A stretch of DNA of 64,000 nt. Origin: Periplaneta americana. Its lineage: Eukaryota; Arthropoda; Insecta; Blattodea; Blattidae. The notes under the pieces are model-generated. The model saw only the letters and a program-made list of their open reading frames with translations, did not search any database and was not told the origin of the DNA. The translations under genes and the position numbers were made by a program. Of the stretch, positions 33,190 to 44,590 are shown piece by piece (the first letter of the stretch is position 1; every line of letters begins with the position of its first letter). The DNA is taken from contig NC_091130.1 of the NCBI RefSeq assembly GCF_040183065.1, positions 28,618,359 to 28,682,358 on the forward strand, in the 5' to 3' direction.

Positions 33190-33418
33190 GAAAACCAGAA
33201 GAAGTAACGGGATGATGAATGAAAGGATGATAGGGGAAGAAAGGAAGTGGCGAAGATGAGTGGGGTTCCAAACGCCTGATAAAGTTACCTGATATTCACC
33301 CATAGGAGTGACGGAAAATCACCGAAAAACCTCACCTAGGCAACTCGTCCCGACCAAGAATCGAACCCGGGCCCGTAGACTCGCTAATCTCTCTGCCTCA
33401 ACGGTGGACTATCTTGAA
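33190..33418 (-). mobile_element. S1-related SINE, minus strand
   Basis: On the minus strand CCACCGTTGAGGCAGAGAGA leads into GCGAGTC, B-box GGTTCGATTC, then GAGTTGCCTAGGTGAGG. This parallels the S1 head and body, with a diverged 3' half. Confidence 0.55.
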
Positions 33419-33704
33419 GGTTAGTGCAATAGATCGGAACGTGTTTCAGGCTGGGCCATAGTGACCTGTTCCCGTAAATTCCATTCTATTCCATACATAT
33501 ACATACTATCTTCCGAATTTCTCCACCCACTTCTGTACTTTCGTACACTTGTTTTAGGCGCCTTTATTTCAACTACTAGTACATAATATCATAAACATTG
33601 CGGGACTGAAGAATACTGTACTTGTTTAGGAATAAGGAATCTGTTGCAGAGTGACCCTGTAGTGCGTGTTACTTGTGTTTGTGAGCAGGTGTCTACTGAA
33701 GGAC

Positions 33705-34090
33705 TTACTTACTTACTGGCTTTTAAGGAACACGGAGGTTCATTGCCGCCCTCACATAAGCCTGCCATTGGTCCCAATCCTGAGCAAGATTAATCCAGTC
33801 TCTACCATCATATCCTACCTCCCTCAAATCCATTTTAATATTATCTTCCCATCTACGTCTCGGCCTCCCCAAAGGTCTTTTGCCCTCCGGCCTCCCAACT
33901 AACACTCTATATGCATTTCTGGATTCGCCCATACGTGATACATGTCCTGCCTATCTCAAACGTCTGGATTTTATGGTCCTAATTATGTCAGGTGAAGTAT
34001 ACAATGCGCGCAGCTCTGTGTTGTGTAACTTTCTCCATTCTCCTGTATCTTCATTCCTCTTAGCACCAAATATTTTCCTAAGAACCTTAT
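33705..34090 (-). mobile_element. 5'-truncated RTE-like LINE copy
   Basis: Starts at its 3' end with a (TTAC)n tail, then encodes on the minus strand the C-terminal [20 protein letters not shown]...[12 protein letters not shown] of the LINE at 61261. A perfect 15-bp duplication TGTCTACTGAAGGAC flanks it (33690-33704 and 34091-34105). This is typical target-primed insertion with 5' truncation. Confidence 0.93.
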
Positions 34091-34105
34091 TGTCTACTGA
34101 AGGAC

Positions 34106-35733
34106 ACGTGCCGTAATTTATATCCCGTGCACACTTATACTAATTCCAATCTTGTGGGAATAGCATCTATGTACTTCCTATCCCGAACATTGTAACATGA
34201 GTTTATTAACATTCTGTATAAACATTTAATTTTTTACTTTCCGAACGGCCCTCATACCGCATTGACATAGAAAGATTTTTATGGTTATTCGCATATTCCC
34301 ATAGTACAAAATTCAATATAAATTACTGGTGAATTAGACACATTACAAATGCTACAACGGATAAAGAGAAACATGTTGTGCACTCGTAAAAAAAAAAGCT
34401 GAAATGATCAGTTCTGAAATCACAGTTGAATAAATAACATAGCCTAATCTAGGAGTGACCGGAAATGATGAGACTATATCTAATGACGAAGATCATTAAT
34501 TAATTAATTAATTTATTTATTCTTTCTTATTTCCTGCTCGTTTCTCCTGCTCCCTCCCTCTTTGAAACATTAGTTTCCGAAGCATTGAAGTATACAAGAT
34601 TCATGTATTCTACGAGACACATGCCGTTGGTTGTGTAACTTTGATATGGAAATTGCTGGCCATAGAATATGCTGAAAAAGTTACACAGTAGGAGTCCGCG
34701 ACCTAACAAGAGTCCGGTTTTCAGAATCAACCTGATTATTTAGGCAAACATCAAAAAGAGACGTAAAAAGGTTGGCTTAACTAGCTGTCCAATGATAACA
34801 AATCTGATTTGAAACAGACAGCAGCTATTCAACCACGCAGTAAATGTAAGGTTCACTTTTTTGTAGAACTGTATATATTGTCTAGAATACCATATAGAGT
34901 ATGGTGACTCAACAAGACTGGCTAAAACCAACTGAAGGTCGTAGATGTAAGCTTACTGTAACCAGACGAGATGTACTGAATGAATCCAGTCTCTCTGCAG
35001 GCAGACAACAGACATCGTCTACTTCAATCAATGTTTCGGTTCTTCTCATGTGCCGTACAGAATGCAAAAACAATAAGATGGCAATCGAACAGATGTGAAA
35101 CTATTAAAATTATAGAATGTGCAATACAGAATGTTTTCACTGAGAATAGAGGGATCTTGGACGGGTAGTTTGAGATAGGGAACCCAAGGTTACGGACGCA
35201 AAATGCCTTTGGTAGAGAGCACTAAAGTAATTATTATTTGGTACTCATAAATCAATAGCAGAACGAAATAGGGTTACAATATATTGTATTATAATGACTT
35301 TACGCCTTCTTAATGACTGAGAGAAACCTGATTGCTAATAATTAAACTGCGGAACTTCATGTAATTGCATGTTTTTATTGGTTTGGCATATTGAAAAAGT
35401 AAAGGCGGATCTTCGCCGATCATGATTTTTAAGTTCGAATGAAGCAGACTTTATTTTGCATAATTGCATATTTCGACAGTTTTTCCTTTTAAATGCATAT
35501 ATTTTATTTTGAATATTTAAATGCAAATAATTCCTTGTTTTTCCTCATTTATTATCTAATTTCAAAATTTTTCTCTGGTACAAATAACAATAATTTCCAA
35601 GAAATATAAAAATTATGTGAGAAAACCAATAATTAGTTAATTACTGTTGAGGACATGAAATTGCTGCGACGAGAAAGGATTTATGTCCCTAGTGTATAAA
35701 TTGGGTCCTTTTCCACTTTGGCATAAGGCTGTT
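34106..35733. other. No recognisable gene
   Basis: AT-rich sequence with short frames. A stretch near 35340-35560 repeats GCATAT/ATGCAT-like motifs, possibly an old transposon edge, but no boundary is clear. Confidence 0.35.
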
Positions 35734-35966
35734 CACACCTGTGGAGTAACGATTAGCGCGTCTAACAGCGAAACCAGGTAGCCCGGGTTCGAATCTTGGT
35801 CGGGCAAGTTACCTGGAGTTTTCCCTCAACCCAATATGAGCAAATGCTGGGTAAATTGGAGCTGGACCTCGGACTCATTTCTTCGGCATTATGATCTCAT
35901 TTCATCCACACACTAAATAACTTGAGATATTGATACAGCGTCGTAAAATACCCCACTTAAAAAAAA
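35734..35966 (+). mobile_element. tRNA-derived SINE, family S1, internally shortened
   Basis: CACACCTGTGGAGTAACG head and GGTTCGAATC B-box, then the body lacks the GAGGTTTTTTCCGG segment found in other copies. It ends with GCGTCGTAAAATACC and an A run. Confidence 0.85.
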
Positions 35967-36164
35967 TATGAGGCTAGCTGCTGCTCTGTGTACATACAAG
36001 CCGTGTAAGTAATTTTTCAGAAGTCAGAGCGAATATACGCGTCGCCTAGAAATCATTCAGACTTTTGCTACCTTTACTCTGATTTTGTTGAACCAAAAAC
36101 GAATGTATTTAGACACATGCGACCATAAAGTCATGTATTATTGAGATCATGGAACTACTGAAAA

Positions 36165-36317
36165 GTATTGGGAATAAATTTGAATAAGGATCTAAAAAAA
36201 GTTTCCTTCCCAGGCAGGATTCGAACAACGAAAGTCTTAGTTACCAGTCTATCGCGCTCTGGAGTGAACAAGGCTCTAAAATCAGCTACAAGGGTCGGTC
36301 CGGTTTTTTTTTTGCCA
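36165..36317 (-). repeat. Dispersed tRNA-like repeat, family S4
   Basis: Shares about 150 bp with 48501-48652: AGTATTGGGAATAAATTT, CTTCCCAGG, AGGATTCGAAC, AGTCTATCG and GAGTGAACAAGGCTCT. On the minus strand GTTCGAATCCT resembles a B-box. Confidence 0.75.
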
Positions 36318-36714
36318 CTAATGTACATCATGATTTGAGTATGCCAAATAATTATCTGCTAAATGGATTCCTAAATACCTCAAGGCTATCCTAATGAAAA
36401 TCGAAATGCTTTTGCTGCCTTATGAAAGCGTGAAATAATTTTTGTGATAATGCTATATGGCAGCACAGTGTTTTAATAATTAATAGTAGGCGGTAAACAT
36501 TCCTTTCTTTTTAAAATAACTTACAGAATTCTAAATTATATCTTAAAAGTTATATGTAGGCCTAAATACACTTCGGAGAAACATAATTTTAGTTTCAAAT
36601 TCAAAAAATGTGTGACTTTAATGAATAACTCTGTCTATAAATATAATCTGTTATGGTTTAAGGGGAGAGGATGGTATTTTTTTGGTGAAAAATGAGTAAA
36701 TCTTCAAAAAAAAA

Positions 36715-37015
36715 TCTTTAAAATACCCTGTGATATGTGTGGAATGCATAACATTTTGTGGGTATTTGTGCCCTTGTCGGATGTTGAGTCGCCATTTTTA
36801 AACTTCCTGCGTTATGGATTTTTAAATCACTCGCCCACTTTTATTTTTGTTTCCGGTAAATTAAATTTTCAAAAAAAAATTTTCTTTAAAATACCTTTTG
36901 ATATGTGTGGAATGCATTGTATAACATTTTGTGTGTATCTGTGCCCTTATCTGATGTTGAGACATCATTTTTAAACTTCCTGCGCTATGAATTTTTAAAT
37001 CACACGCCCACTTTT
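36715..37015. repeat. Tandem duplication, about 170 bp unit, two copies
   Basis: Units share AAAATACC..TTGATATGTGTGGAAT-type, AACATTTTGTG, TCTGATGTTGAG, TTTTTAAACTTCCTGCG and CGCCCACTTTTAT. The second unit has small insertions. Confidence 0.8.
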
Positions 37016-37509
37016 ATCGGTTTCTAGTAACTTCATTTTTTTTTTTCATACATTGCCAGACAAAAATGGATATAATTCTGAACTATTAAAGATACATGCA
37101 TTAAAATTTAGAACACACATTCTTGAGACTATTAGGAAACTTTTCTCTGTAACAGAATTTTGTTAATTGATTTCATTTTAAAAATACGTCCGTTTGTTTG
37201 CAAGAAAGGAAATCAGAAAAATTTTATAAAATTTTAATTGTTTATTTTACAAACGTAGGGACTAATATCAAAACTCTGTTACAGTTTGTAGAACATGCTT
37301 TTGCAAATACATTGCAAAAAATTGTTTGAATCTATCTTTAAAAACGGTTTAGATATATCGGTTTTAGTACAATCCTACATTGGGTAGGGCCCCCAAATAT
37401 TTTTTTTTTTTTCAAAATATTTTTATTTGGTTGAGTTGCCACAGCTATGAGCTCTCTACATACAAAAAATTAATATTTTACACCAAATAGGAAAATAGTA
37501 CATTATGCA

Positions 37510-37612
37510 ACGAGTCTATAATGAAGGCAATTAAGGAGTATGGATATTTATGAAACGAGCGCAAGCGAGTTTCATAATTTTCATACGAGCTTCTTAATTA
37601 CCATTATAGGCG
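37510..37612. repeat. Imperfect palindrome
   Basis: ATAATGAAGGCAATTAAGGAG on the left and TTCTTAATTACCATTAT on the right are inverted matches, and the centre is GAAACGAGCGCAAGCGAGTTTC. It can form a long hairpin with its apex near 37566. Confidence 0.6.
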
Positions 37613-37623
37613 AGTTTCATACG

Positions 37624-38152
37624 ACTTTTTATGCTCGACCATATTTCTAACTTGATATTATTAATTTTATTGTATCTCACCTGGAGCAATGTGCCATATA
37701 TTGTGAGATGTGCGCAGACGCGAAAGTATTGATTTTTTTCCGAGGAACAGATGTCCACATTGACCTTGCTAGGCCATAAGAACCTACAGAGGTAACATCG
37801 AAATAAAATTAGACATTGAAAAACGAGATGACAAATTGAATTTATTTGAATATTATTTACAATTAACGCTAATTATTATAGTAACAGAACATAACCTTCT
37901 GCGACAGTACTGAATTTCCAGCCTCCGTGACTTTTCGCTAATTCTCTTTCGATTGCATATCCGAGAATAATCGATACTTGCGGTTTTATAACGGTAGAAA
38001 GCTGACCTGTCATTGGCTGAACAGTTGTAACCTGAGTCGTCATTGGCTGAAAGACCTGACCTTTAATGAGTAGGTGTACATTAATGACATGCATTAAAGG
38101 TCTGCTACCAGGTGTATAATTACTACATTTCGGCATGGTCGAGCATAAAAGT
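37624..38152. mobile_element. Candidate nested TIR unit
   Basis: ACTTTTTATGCTCGACCAT at the left is mirrored by ATGGTCGAGCATAAAAGT at the right. The enclosed minus-strand frame (37876-38136, 86 residues, MPKCSNYTPGSRPLMHVINV) resembles no family I know and includes two similar FQPMTTQV/VQPMTGQL units. No target duplication was identified, so this may be part of the TTAA element and not an independent insertion. Confidence 0.4.
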
Positions 38153-38180
38153 TTTTAAAAATACCATCCTCTCCCCTTAA

Positions 38181-38897
38181 AATGAACCAAGGAATTTTCC
38201 TACTTCATCCTCCACGACGCATAATCTATTGTAATCTATCATTCCACACACACGAAACGTAAAAGTTTATTTGACCTGCAGCTAGGCGTCAATACCTGCC
38301 TCAACTGTAAGTAATGTAGTTACAAAGTGAACAAATGAGAGGAAGAGGATCGGCACTCCAAATAAACGTTCGACTGTTCTGTAGTATGTTTCGTTGTACA
38401 GCGACACCTAATAAGTTACGTATGTGTGCGTCCTTGCGTTCCCAAACTGTTAGCCGGCTTCTATTAACTCGCCCGTAGGACTCACAAAGCCGCTTCAGTG
38501 TTGGGTTACCGCTTTATAAATTTTGTGAACATCTGTACTTAAGTTGGAAGAATTTTATTTACTTTCTCGTGTATGTCGTATAATGATCCTGCCGGCCACG
38601 CCTAACTTGTCTTTATAAGACACTAGACATGCGATACTCGTTCGATATAAATCTCTAACATCTCTAACAAGTAACGCCCTTATTCCGTTTACAATTTGCA
38701 CAATATACAGCACTAATTTTACGTATTAATTTTGTCTATTCCTTAACAACATATTTACAGCAATCAAAACTAAGACTCTGTAATCACCTGGACAAATGAT
38801 TTATTATGGCTGTAGCAATACTACGTACCAGCACCACAAACCTAATATTCTTCTCAAACTTCGTTGTTAGTGTTTAATGTATATATGTATGTATTAA
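38181..38897. other. No recognisable feature
   Basis: Low-complexity intergenic DNA, no supported gene or element. Confidence 0.4.
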
Positions 38898-39514
38898 CAC
38901 TACAATTGGGTATACGCCCGGTGGCAGTGATATATAATATACAATAATACCATTACAATTATACAATAATTACAGCAACAAAAGACAAATAAAAAAATAA
39001 AATAAAATAAAATAAACCTAAATTTATTTCTAACTATAAATAATAAACCTAGGACTATAAACAAGAACTATTTTATAATAACGCCTACAATAAGCAAAAG
39101 TAAACCTAACTTATAAGTACTTCTATTTCACCCAACTATTACCAATTTAAGTAATTACGTATCACATTAATTAATTACAAATCAACTTAATTCATATCAT
39201 CTTAATTACATATCACCTTAATTTATTTACATATCAACTAAATTACATATCATCTTAATAGAGTAGTCAATGAGGTAATAGAATAATTCTTAAAAGAGTA
39301 GGAGTTAAATAAAAGAGGTATACTTATTAGTTGATTATTATTATTACTTTTATCATTATTATTAGTTTTATTATTAGTAGTATTATTATTGTAAACAGAG
39401 AATACTTATAAGTTCAAATGTATTAATTTTTTGTTATATTTGTATAGAGAATGATGGTGGATTAAGAACTGGAATACATCTAATCCGCCATGACGTGAAC
39501 AATGATTGATGAAA

Positions 39515-39553
<39 letters not shown>

Positions 39554-40040
39554 AATATCATCTTAATTAATTACATATCAACTTAATTAATTACATGTCA
39601 CAACTTAGATAATTACACTGTACCTACAATTACATTTTCAATCTAATCTTCTCAACCTTTCCTTAAATGTATTGATTTTGTGAGGACCACCCTGAAAGAT
39701 TGCCGCAGGTAAGCTGTTCCAGTCTACTATTGTGCGGTTAACAAAGGAAAATTTTGCCACGTCCGTTCTTTGTTTTCTACATTTAAACTCCCTAATATGA
39801 TCTGCCCTGCCTAAGTATGATGGTGTTGCTAATCTAGCATTGATGTCGGTACATGCTTTGTGTCCCATTTGTGCCTTAAACAATGCGGTGAGTCTGATTT
39901 TTTGTCGCTTTGATGAGAGATTCCTACCCTAAGCCTTTTACTATCTCTTCACCATGTCCCTTTCCCATTTTGACATATTTTGCTGCCTTGCGTTGGACCT
40001 TTTCTATTGAATCGATTTGGTTTTGTATCCAAATAAACAG
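38898..40040 (-). mobile_element. 5'-truncated CR1/L2-like LINE, minus strand, with nested insertion
   Basis: The minus-strand C-terminal polyprotein segment (about 40020-39638) reads DSIEKVQRKAAKYVKMG, then LGRADHIREFKCRKQR, FSFVNRTIVDWNSLPAAIF and FKERLRRLD before its stop. The 3' UTR contains a degenerate minisatellite (ACATATCAACTTAATT-like units at 39150-39260 and 39555-39620) and ends at 38898-38929 in a hairpin followed by (ATAC)-rich sequence. The same hairpin and NRTI.DWN.LPA motif occur in the plus-strand copy at 51040-51820. A stop and frameshifts lie upstream of 39883. Confidence 0.75.
39260..39554 (+). mobile_element. LINE 3'-end insertion with (AAAT)n tail
   Basis: A 295-bp segment is flanked by a perfect 13-bp duplication ATATCATCTTAAT (39247-39259 and 39555-39567). 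It ends in (AAAT)n. Just before the tail, TGGTGGATTA (39455-39464) pairs with TAATCCGCCA (39481-39490) around a 16-nt loop. This is what a heavily 5'-truncated LINE copy looks like. No coding part remains, so the clade is unknown. Confidence 0.75.
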
Positions 40041-40139
40041 CTTATAACTTACAAATATCAATTCTAATGTAACTTTGAAATATGGTACAGTTTAAAACTA
40101 ACGATATTGTAATGGGGAGGTCTGTGAGGTTTTTATTTT

Positions 40140-40430
40140 CTTCCCGCACTGGATGGGTCGCAGGGGACCAGTGGATTGGGCTCCTCGATCACTTGACTTA
40201 AATCCACTTAAGGAGCTACCTGGAATCGAAAGTGTGGTTTGTAAAGATCAGGGACAGACACCATCTGCGTGAGCGAATTGCTGCAAAAGTACCGTGACGT
40301 TTCGTCGGACGTGGTATCTCGCAGATGTAGATCCATACATGAATGCAGTTGTGTTTTAACATTGTGGAGATCACACTGAAAACATAAATTACCCATTGAT
40401 GCGGAACTTTAGAACCGCCGTGTACATTAC
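40140..40430 (+). pseudogene. mariner/Tc-like transposase C-terminal fragment
   Basis: Plus-strand frames with breaks give DGSQGTSGLGSSIT / RGPVDWAPRSLDLNPL, then a segment parallel to LK..VVCKDQGQ, LRERIAA and RTWYLADVDPYMN. RGP.DWPPRSPDL.PLD is the third catalytic aspartate motif of mariner-type transposases. The rest is absent. Confidence 0.5.
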
Positions 40431-40439
40431 AATACGAGT

Positions 40440-40441
<2 letters not shown>

Positions 40442-40494
<53 letters not shown>
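40442..40494. repeat. (AAT)n microsatellite
   Basis: About 17 units immediately before a LINE reverse-transcriptase fragment. Confidence 0.95.
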
Positions 40495-40495
<1 letters not shown>

Positions 40496-41646
40496 GTCAT
40501 AGGAAGAAAAATAAAGAAGGTAAACTTGCGAATTCTAAATAAGGCAGTAGAGCAGGTGTACAGCTTCAAATACTTGGGGTGTACTACAGGGACATCATTT
40601 TATTTTTACTTCAATTTTTATTGTACCTGAGTTTTTGAATGTACTTCACTCCCACCCCTTCTACTAATGAAGTTCAACCGTCCTCCACACAGATCCAAGA
40701 CCGCATATACAGTCATAGTAGCCTTACGGTCATAGTAAACAGTACGTTCCAAAAATATGTTCGCGTTTTCCAGTGACGAAAGACCTTTCAATATTGAATC
40801 ATATTTTCGCACAGGTACTGTCTTCCATTTGCCTACGTCGTATCCCAGTTTCCCCCACCAGCTTTTATTCGCCAGCTGGTGGCTGGGCTGTCTTAGCTCT
40901 TTTCTGAGAACATTAATTTCCGTTAGGAATTGGACGTCTACGTAATATTAATACAACTGTTTAAAATAACTTAAATAGAAGGGCCTCGTTAAGTAATTAA
41001 TTGTCACGTGATTTCCTCCCTTTCTACGACATAACCACTTGGACGGACAGTAGATAGTATATCTGAGTAATTTTATCTTTTCGGATTGGGCAGAAGTAAA
41101 GATTGAATTTACAGTTCGTAAGGTACTCTTTTATAGAGTAGGTACAGAATTATTTCAACATGAGTTACTAGTACGAAAGACGAAACTGGTAATTGGAATT
41201 AGGTACAATAGTCTATAGTGCGATAATATGCAGGAAAGAACTTGAAGCCTCTATCGAAATGAACGGCCACCATTTTCAAAAATGTCGTTAAATATCCATA
41301 TTATGATTATTTTCAATTTAACTTCATTCTCTATATTGTACGCTAATGTGCTGTAGACAGTATAATATACACTGCATAATGAATACGTCCACATGGACAG
41401 CTCAGTTCGTGAGTAAAAACACTCATTGTTAATACTGTACTGTATTTTGATTAAACAAAAACCTAATGAAAATGATGAAAAGCTCGATATTTCCTAGTTT
41501 ACGTAAGTGGATGAACTACTTTTCTTCTCTCATATACCTAGTAAAGTAATTTGTTTGTATATTACGCCAGTATCATCGAACTCCAGTCGTGGAAGGGGGT
41601 AGCAAACGGCGTTGATCCAGAGGTATAGCCAAGTTAATATTAAAAA

Positions 41647-42819
41647 CTAGCCGTACCCGTGCGCTCCGCTGCACCCGTTAGAAATAAATATAAAGTAATT
41701 ACATAATTAAAATACGATATTTGATCCAGGGAACATTCGTGTTTGATAGAAGGATAAATCGCTAATATATGTTACTTAATTTAAATTGTATCCAAATAAT
41801 TAAAATGCGATCATTTTGGTCCAGAGACACTCATTTGGTGTAATGACAATTCCTTTAACATGATTCTTAATTTTTATTACATGCAACCACAACTTAATGA
41901 AGATTGACATCATTTAGATTTGATGTGTATATTTTATTTTACTTGTTATAGGTTTCCATTGAATTATGGTAATAACTTAATTTTAACCCTTGTTTTCTAC
42001 GTATTCAGTAAATGGCGCTTGGCCCACTATGGTTCTGAAACCTTCAAATAACTTATATTATATTATAATATATTATATTATATTATATTATATTATATTA
42101 TATTATATTATATTATATTATATCAGAAGTTACTGTAATAACATTATAGCATTATGTCCATCTAGAGAAACTACACTTTCCAATGGTGAAATAACAATTC
42201 ATTATACAATTCGGTTAATTTAGCTTTCGATATTACTTCATACAAACACAGAAACATTCTCTGTAGGCTATCTTTCATAGCTTTCGATTGTTGCTGTCCA
42301 AGGCCCCTTATAGACGAAGTCATTTGTTTTTTAATTCATTACACGGCCTTAGATGACAGTTATTTTAATTTTAAAACTCATTTATCTCATTAAATATCAG
42401 TCCTATCAAGATTTTTCAAGGAATAAAACTTATCGGAAATGATTTGTAAAGAAACTTTTGTTACCGGTATGTAACATTTTTCACAAAAATCAATAATAAG
42501 CGAGATATTTCGATTTATTTAATTTAGGCCCCCTTATAACCCCCCTTTTAAATAATGTATTTTGAATGCCATATAGCCTAAAATCTAAGTTACAACGAAC
42601 TTAATTTATATTCCAATTTTCATCGAAATGCGTTCAGCCATTATCGCGTGAGAAGGTAACAAACATACAGACAGACAGACAGACAGACATACAAACAAAA
42701 ATTTCAAAAAAGCGATTTTCGGTTTCAGGGTGGTTAATTATATATGTTAGGACCAATTATTTTTGGAAAATCGAAAATTACCAGAAAAATTTCGGCTACA
42801 GATTTATTATTAGTATAGA
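41647..42819. repeat. Dispersed repeat nested in family A copy 2
   Basis: Copy 3 is continuous from TTAATATTAAAAA to TGTTAGTAAAA, while here 1.17 kb intervenes. The insert begins CTAGCCGTACCCGTGCGCTC and near its right end has (CAGA)n at 42669-42689, ACAAACAAAAATTTC and TTTATTATTAGTATAG. Sequences starting CCGTACCCGTGCG and ending in AGACAGAC and ATTATTAGTATAG are common in insect genomes, but I cannot name the class. A (TATTA)n microsatellite (42057-42122) lies inside. Confidence 0.6.
42057..42122. repeat. (TATTA)n microsatellite
   Basis: About 13 pentanucleotide units. Confidence 0.95.
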
Positions 42820-43479
42820 TGTTAGTAAAAATAAAATGATGTCCCTGTATAAGCAGTAACATGAGCTGCAGCCAGGAAGTCAAAACAAGGATAGCCATGG
42901 CCAAGGAAGCTTTTAATAGAAAAAGGAGCATCTTCTGCGAGTCTCTGGAAAGGGAACTAGGAAAGAGACTAGTGAAATGTTTTGTATGGAGTGTGGCATT
43001 GTATGGGGCAGAAACATGGAAGTGAAGAGAAGCGAATAGAAGCATTTGAAATGTGGATATGGAGAAGAATGGAACGTGTGAAGTGGACTGAGAGAATAAG
43101 AAATGAAGCTGTGTTGGAAAGAGTGGGCGAAGAAAGAATGATACTGAAACTGATCAGGAAGAGGAAAAGGAATTGGTTGGGTCGCTGGCTGAGAAGAAAC
43201 TGCCTACTGAAGGATGCACTGGAAGGAATGGTGAACGGGAGAAGAGTTTGGGGCAGAAGAAGATACCAGATGATAGACGACATTAAGATATACTGTATGG
43301 ATCATATGAGGAGACAAAGAGGATGTCAGAAAATAGAAAAGATTGGAGAAAGCTGGGTTTGGCAATGAAAGACCTGCCCTTGGACAGAACACTGAATGAA
43401 TGAATGAATGAATTATAAATAACTTACCACTTGTTCCTCTTTAGCTCATCAACTTCAATAGTAGACTACAACTAGTCGG

Positions 43480-44582
43480 CAGTAGCGGCTGGTGGTCAAA
43501 ATAATGAGTGTGCTACAATCTCTATACAGGCCTACTGTATACACTTATATGTATTTATCTTAATCTGAGTCTTGCCTAGTGACGAAATGTGTAGTTCCTT
43601 CCTACTGCAGAACTTGTCAATTACCCTGGTGTTAAACCTTCCATCTTGGACATCATACTCTTTTCTATTGACAGTACTGCAAGAGCAGTGAGGCGATCCT
43701 GGGACATAGTGTTCCTTAAAAACGTTTTTATGCGTTTCAAGCAAGAAAAACATCTTTCTGGCTCAGCAGTGGTCATTGGTATTGTAACCGAAATATTTAA
43801 CAACTTCGTTACTTCACAGAATGGATCCTGTGAATTGTTGGAGGCTATGTATTGTAACAATTGAACAGCTCCATCTAAATTTCGGAAGTCAAGTCTTCCG
43901 TATAGAACTCCAAGTTGTGTCTTTAATATTCTTTTGTTCAGTACAGTATAGCTGTTGACAGCAACTTCAAGTTCGCGTTCAGGAAAATTATGCAAAAAAT
44001 TGTCAAAACATTCGCTGTTTAACAATTTTATTGCGTCTAGGTAGCTTAAAGATTGGAAACAATGAGTAGTTTCCTGAATTATACGGTCACATACTTCCTT
44101 GGCTTCAATTTTCGAATTCCATTTTCCGTCGCTTGCTGACTGATTCAGGAGGAACCTCAAAAAGCTGATAGATGGCAGCAGCAGTCGAACATTTGAATTA
44201 CCAAACACATTGTACATAGTTCCGAGTTCTTCCACAAACAAGCATTCTTTCGTTACGCTTTACTTTTGCAATCTCCAAGCTGTGTCGTGCTGAAGCTGAC
44301 TACAGCACTTCCCCGCGTAAAAACAGCCAATCAGATCAGTTATTTCTGCTTCGCACATGCGCATTAACTATCTACATTCTCATGTAGAGTTTTGAGTAGC
44401 ACAACGAACCTCCTGAGGCACCGAAGAGCGAAGACTAAACACTCTATAACGCGTCATGAACATAACCACGGGAAATTGTCAAATGGCAGATCAAATACTA
44501 TGGTGGTATTACAAATACTTTATTTGAGCACAAATTATCATTGTGCTGTAGCACTGTAGCATATAAGGACGGGCCGCCCCTG
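43480..44582 (-). mobile_element. hAT element with partial transposase
   Basis: Termini are CAGTAGCGGCTGGTGG and, reverse-complemented from the right, CAGGGGCGGCCCGTCC. A perfect 8-bp duplication CTAGTCGG brackets it (43472-43479 and 44583-44590). It is 1103 bp and carries the C-terminal part of a hAT transposase on the minus strand, so it is an internal-deletion derivative. Confidence 0.92.
43621..44241 (-). pseudogene. hAT transposase C-terminal fragment (ZMYM1-like)
   Basis: A 206-residue open frame. Its second half has LLNISVTIPMTTAEPERCFS, then CLKRIKTFLRNTMSQDRLTA and LAVLSIEKSMM, the hAT dimerization domain with its conserved ERCFS..K..K..LR..M...RL..L..L.IE pattern. The first half is helical with no clear RNaseH catalytic residue. 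The N-terminal zinc finger and catalytic core are missing. The frame itself is open, so the loss is recent or the protein is retained. Confidence 0.85.
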
Positions 44583-44590
44583 CTAGTCGG

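Larger units (their letters stand above)
36662..38176. mobile_element. TTAA-target element with GGGGAGAGG termini
   Basis: The left end GGGGAGAGGATGGTATTTTT is mirrored at the right by AAAAATACCATCCTCTCCCC, and TTAA flanks both (36658-36661 and 38177-38180). TTAA duplication occurs in piggyBac and Kolobok. The GGGG-type termini fit Kolobok better, as an inference. Inside are a 170-bp tandem duplication (36715-37010) and a second inverted-repeat unit (37624-38152). No intact transposase. Confidence 0.75.
40587..42847 (+). mobile_element. Non-autonomous TIR transposon, family A copy 2
   Basis: It starts CAGGGACATCATTTTATTTT and ends with the inverted AAATGATGTCCCTG. TA flanks it (40585-40586 and 42848-42849). 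Excluding a second repeat inserted at about 41647-42819 it is close to 1.09 kb, as in copy 3 without its own insertion. No transposase. Confidence 0.88.
40495..43412 (+). pseudogene. RTE-like LINE C-terminal region split by a transposon
   Basis: The first part, 40495-40586, encodes MVIGRKIKKVNLRILNKAVE up to FKYLGC. The second part, 42848-43390, resumes with SNMSCSQEVKTRIAMAKEAF and later has WIWRRMERVKWTERIRNEAV and a GRRRYQMIDDIK-type end with (GAAT)n tail at 43390-43412. The family A transposon 40587-42847 lies between. Removing it and one TA restores an in-frame junction. A frameshift near 43015 breaks the second part. The same LINE family is at 12960-13680. Confidence 0.85.
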
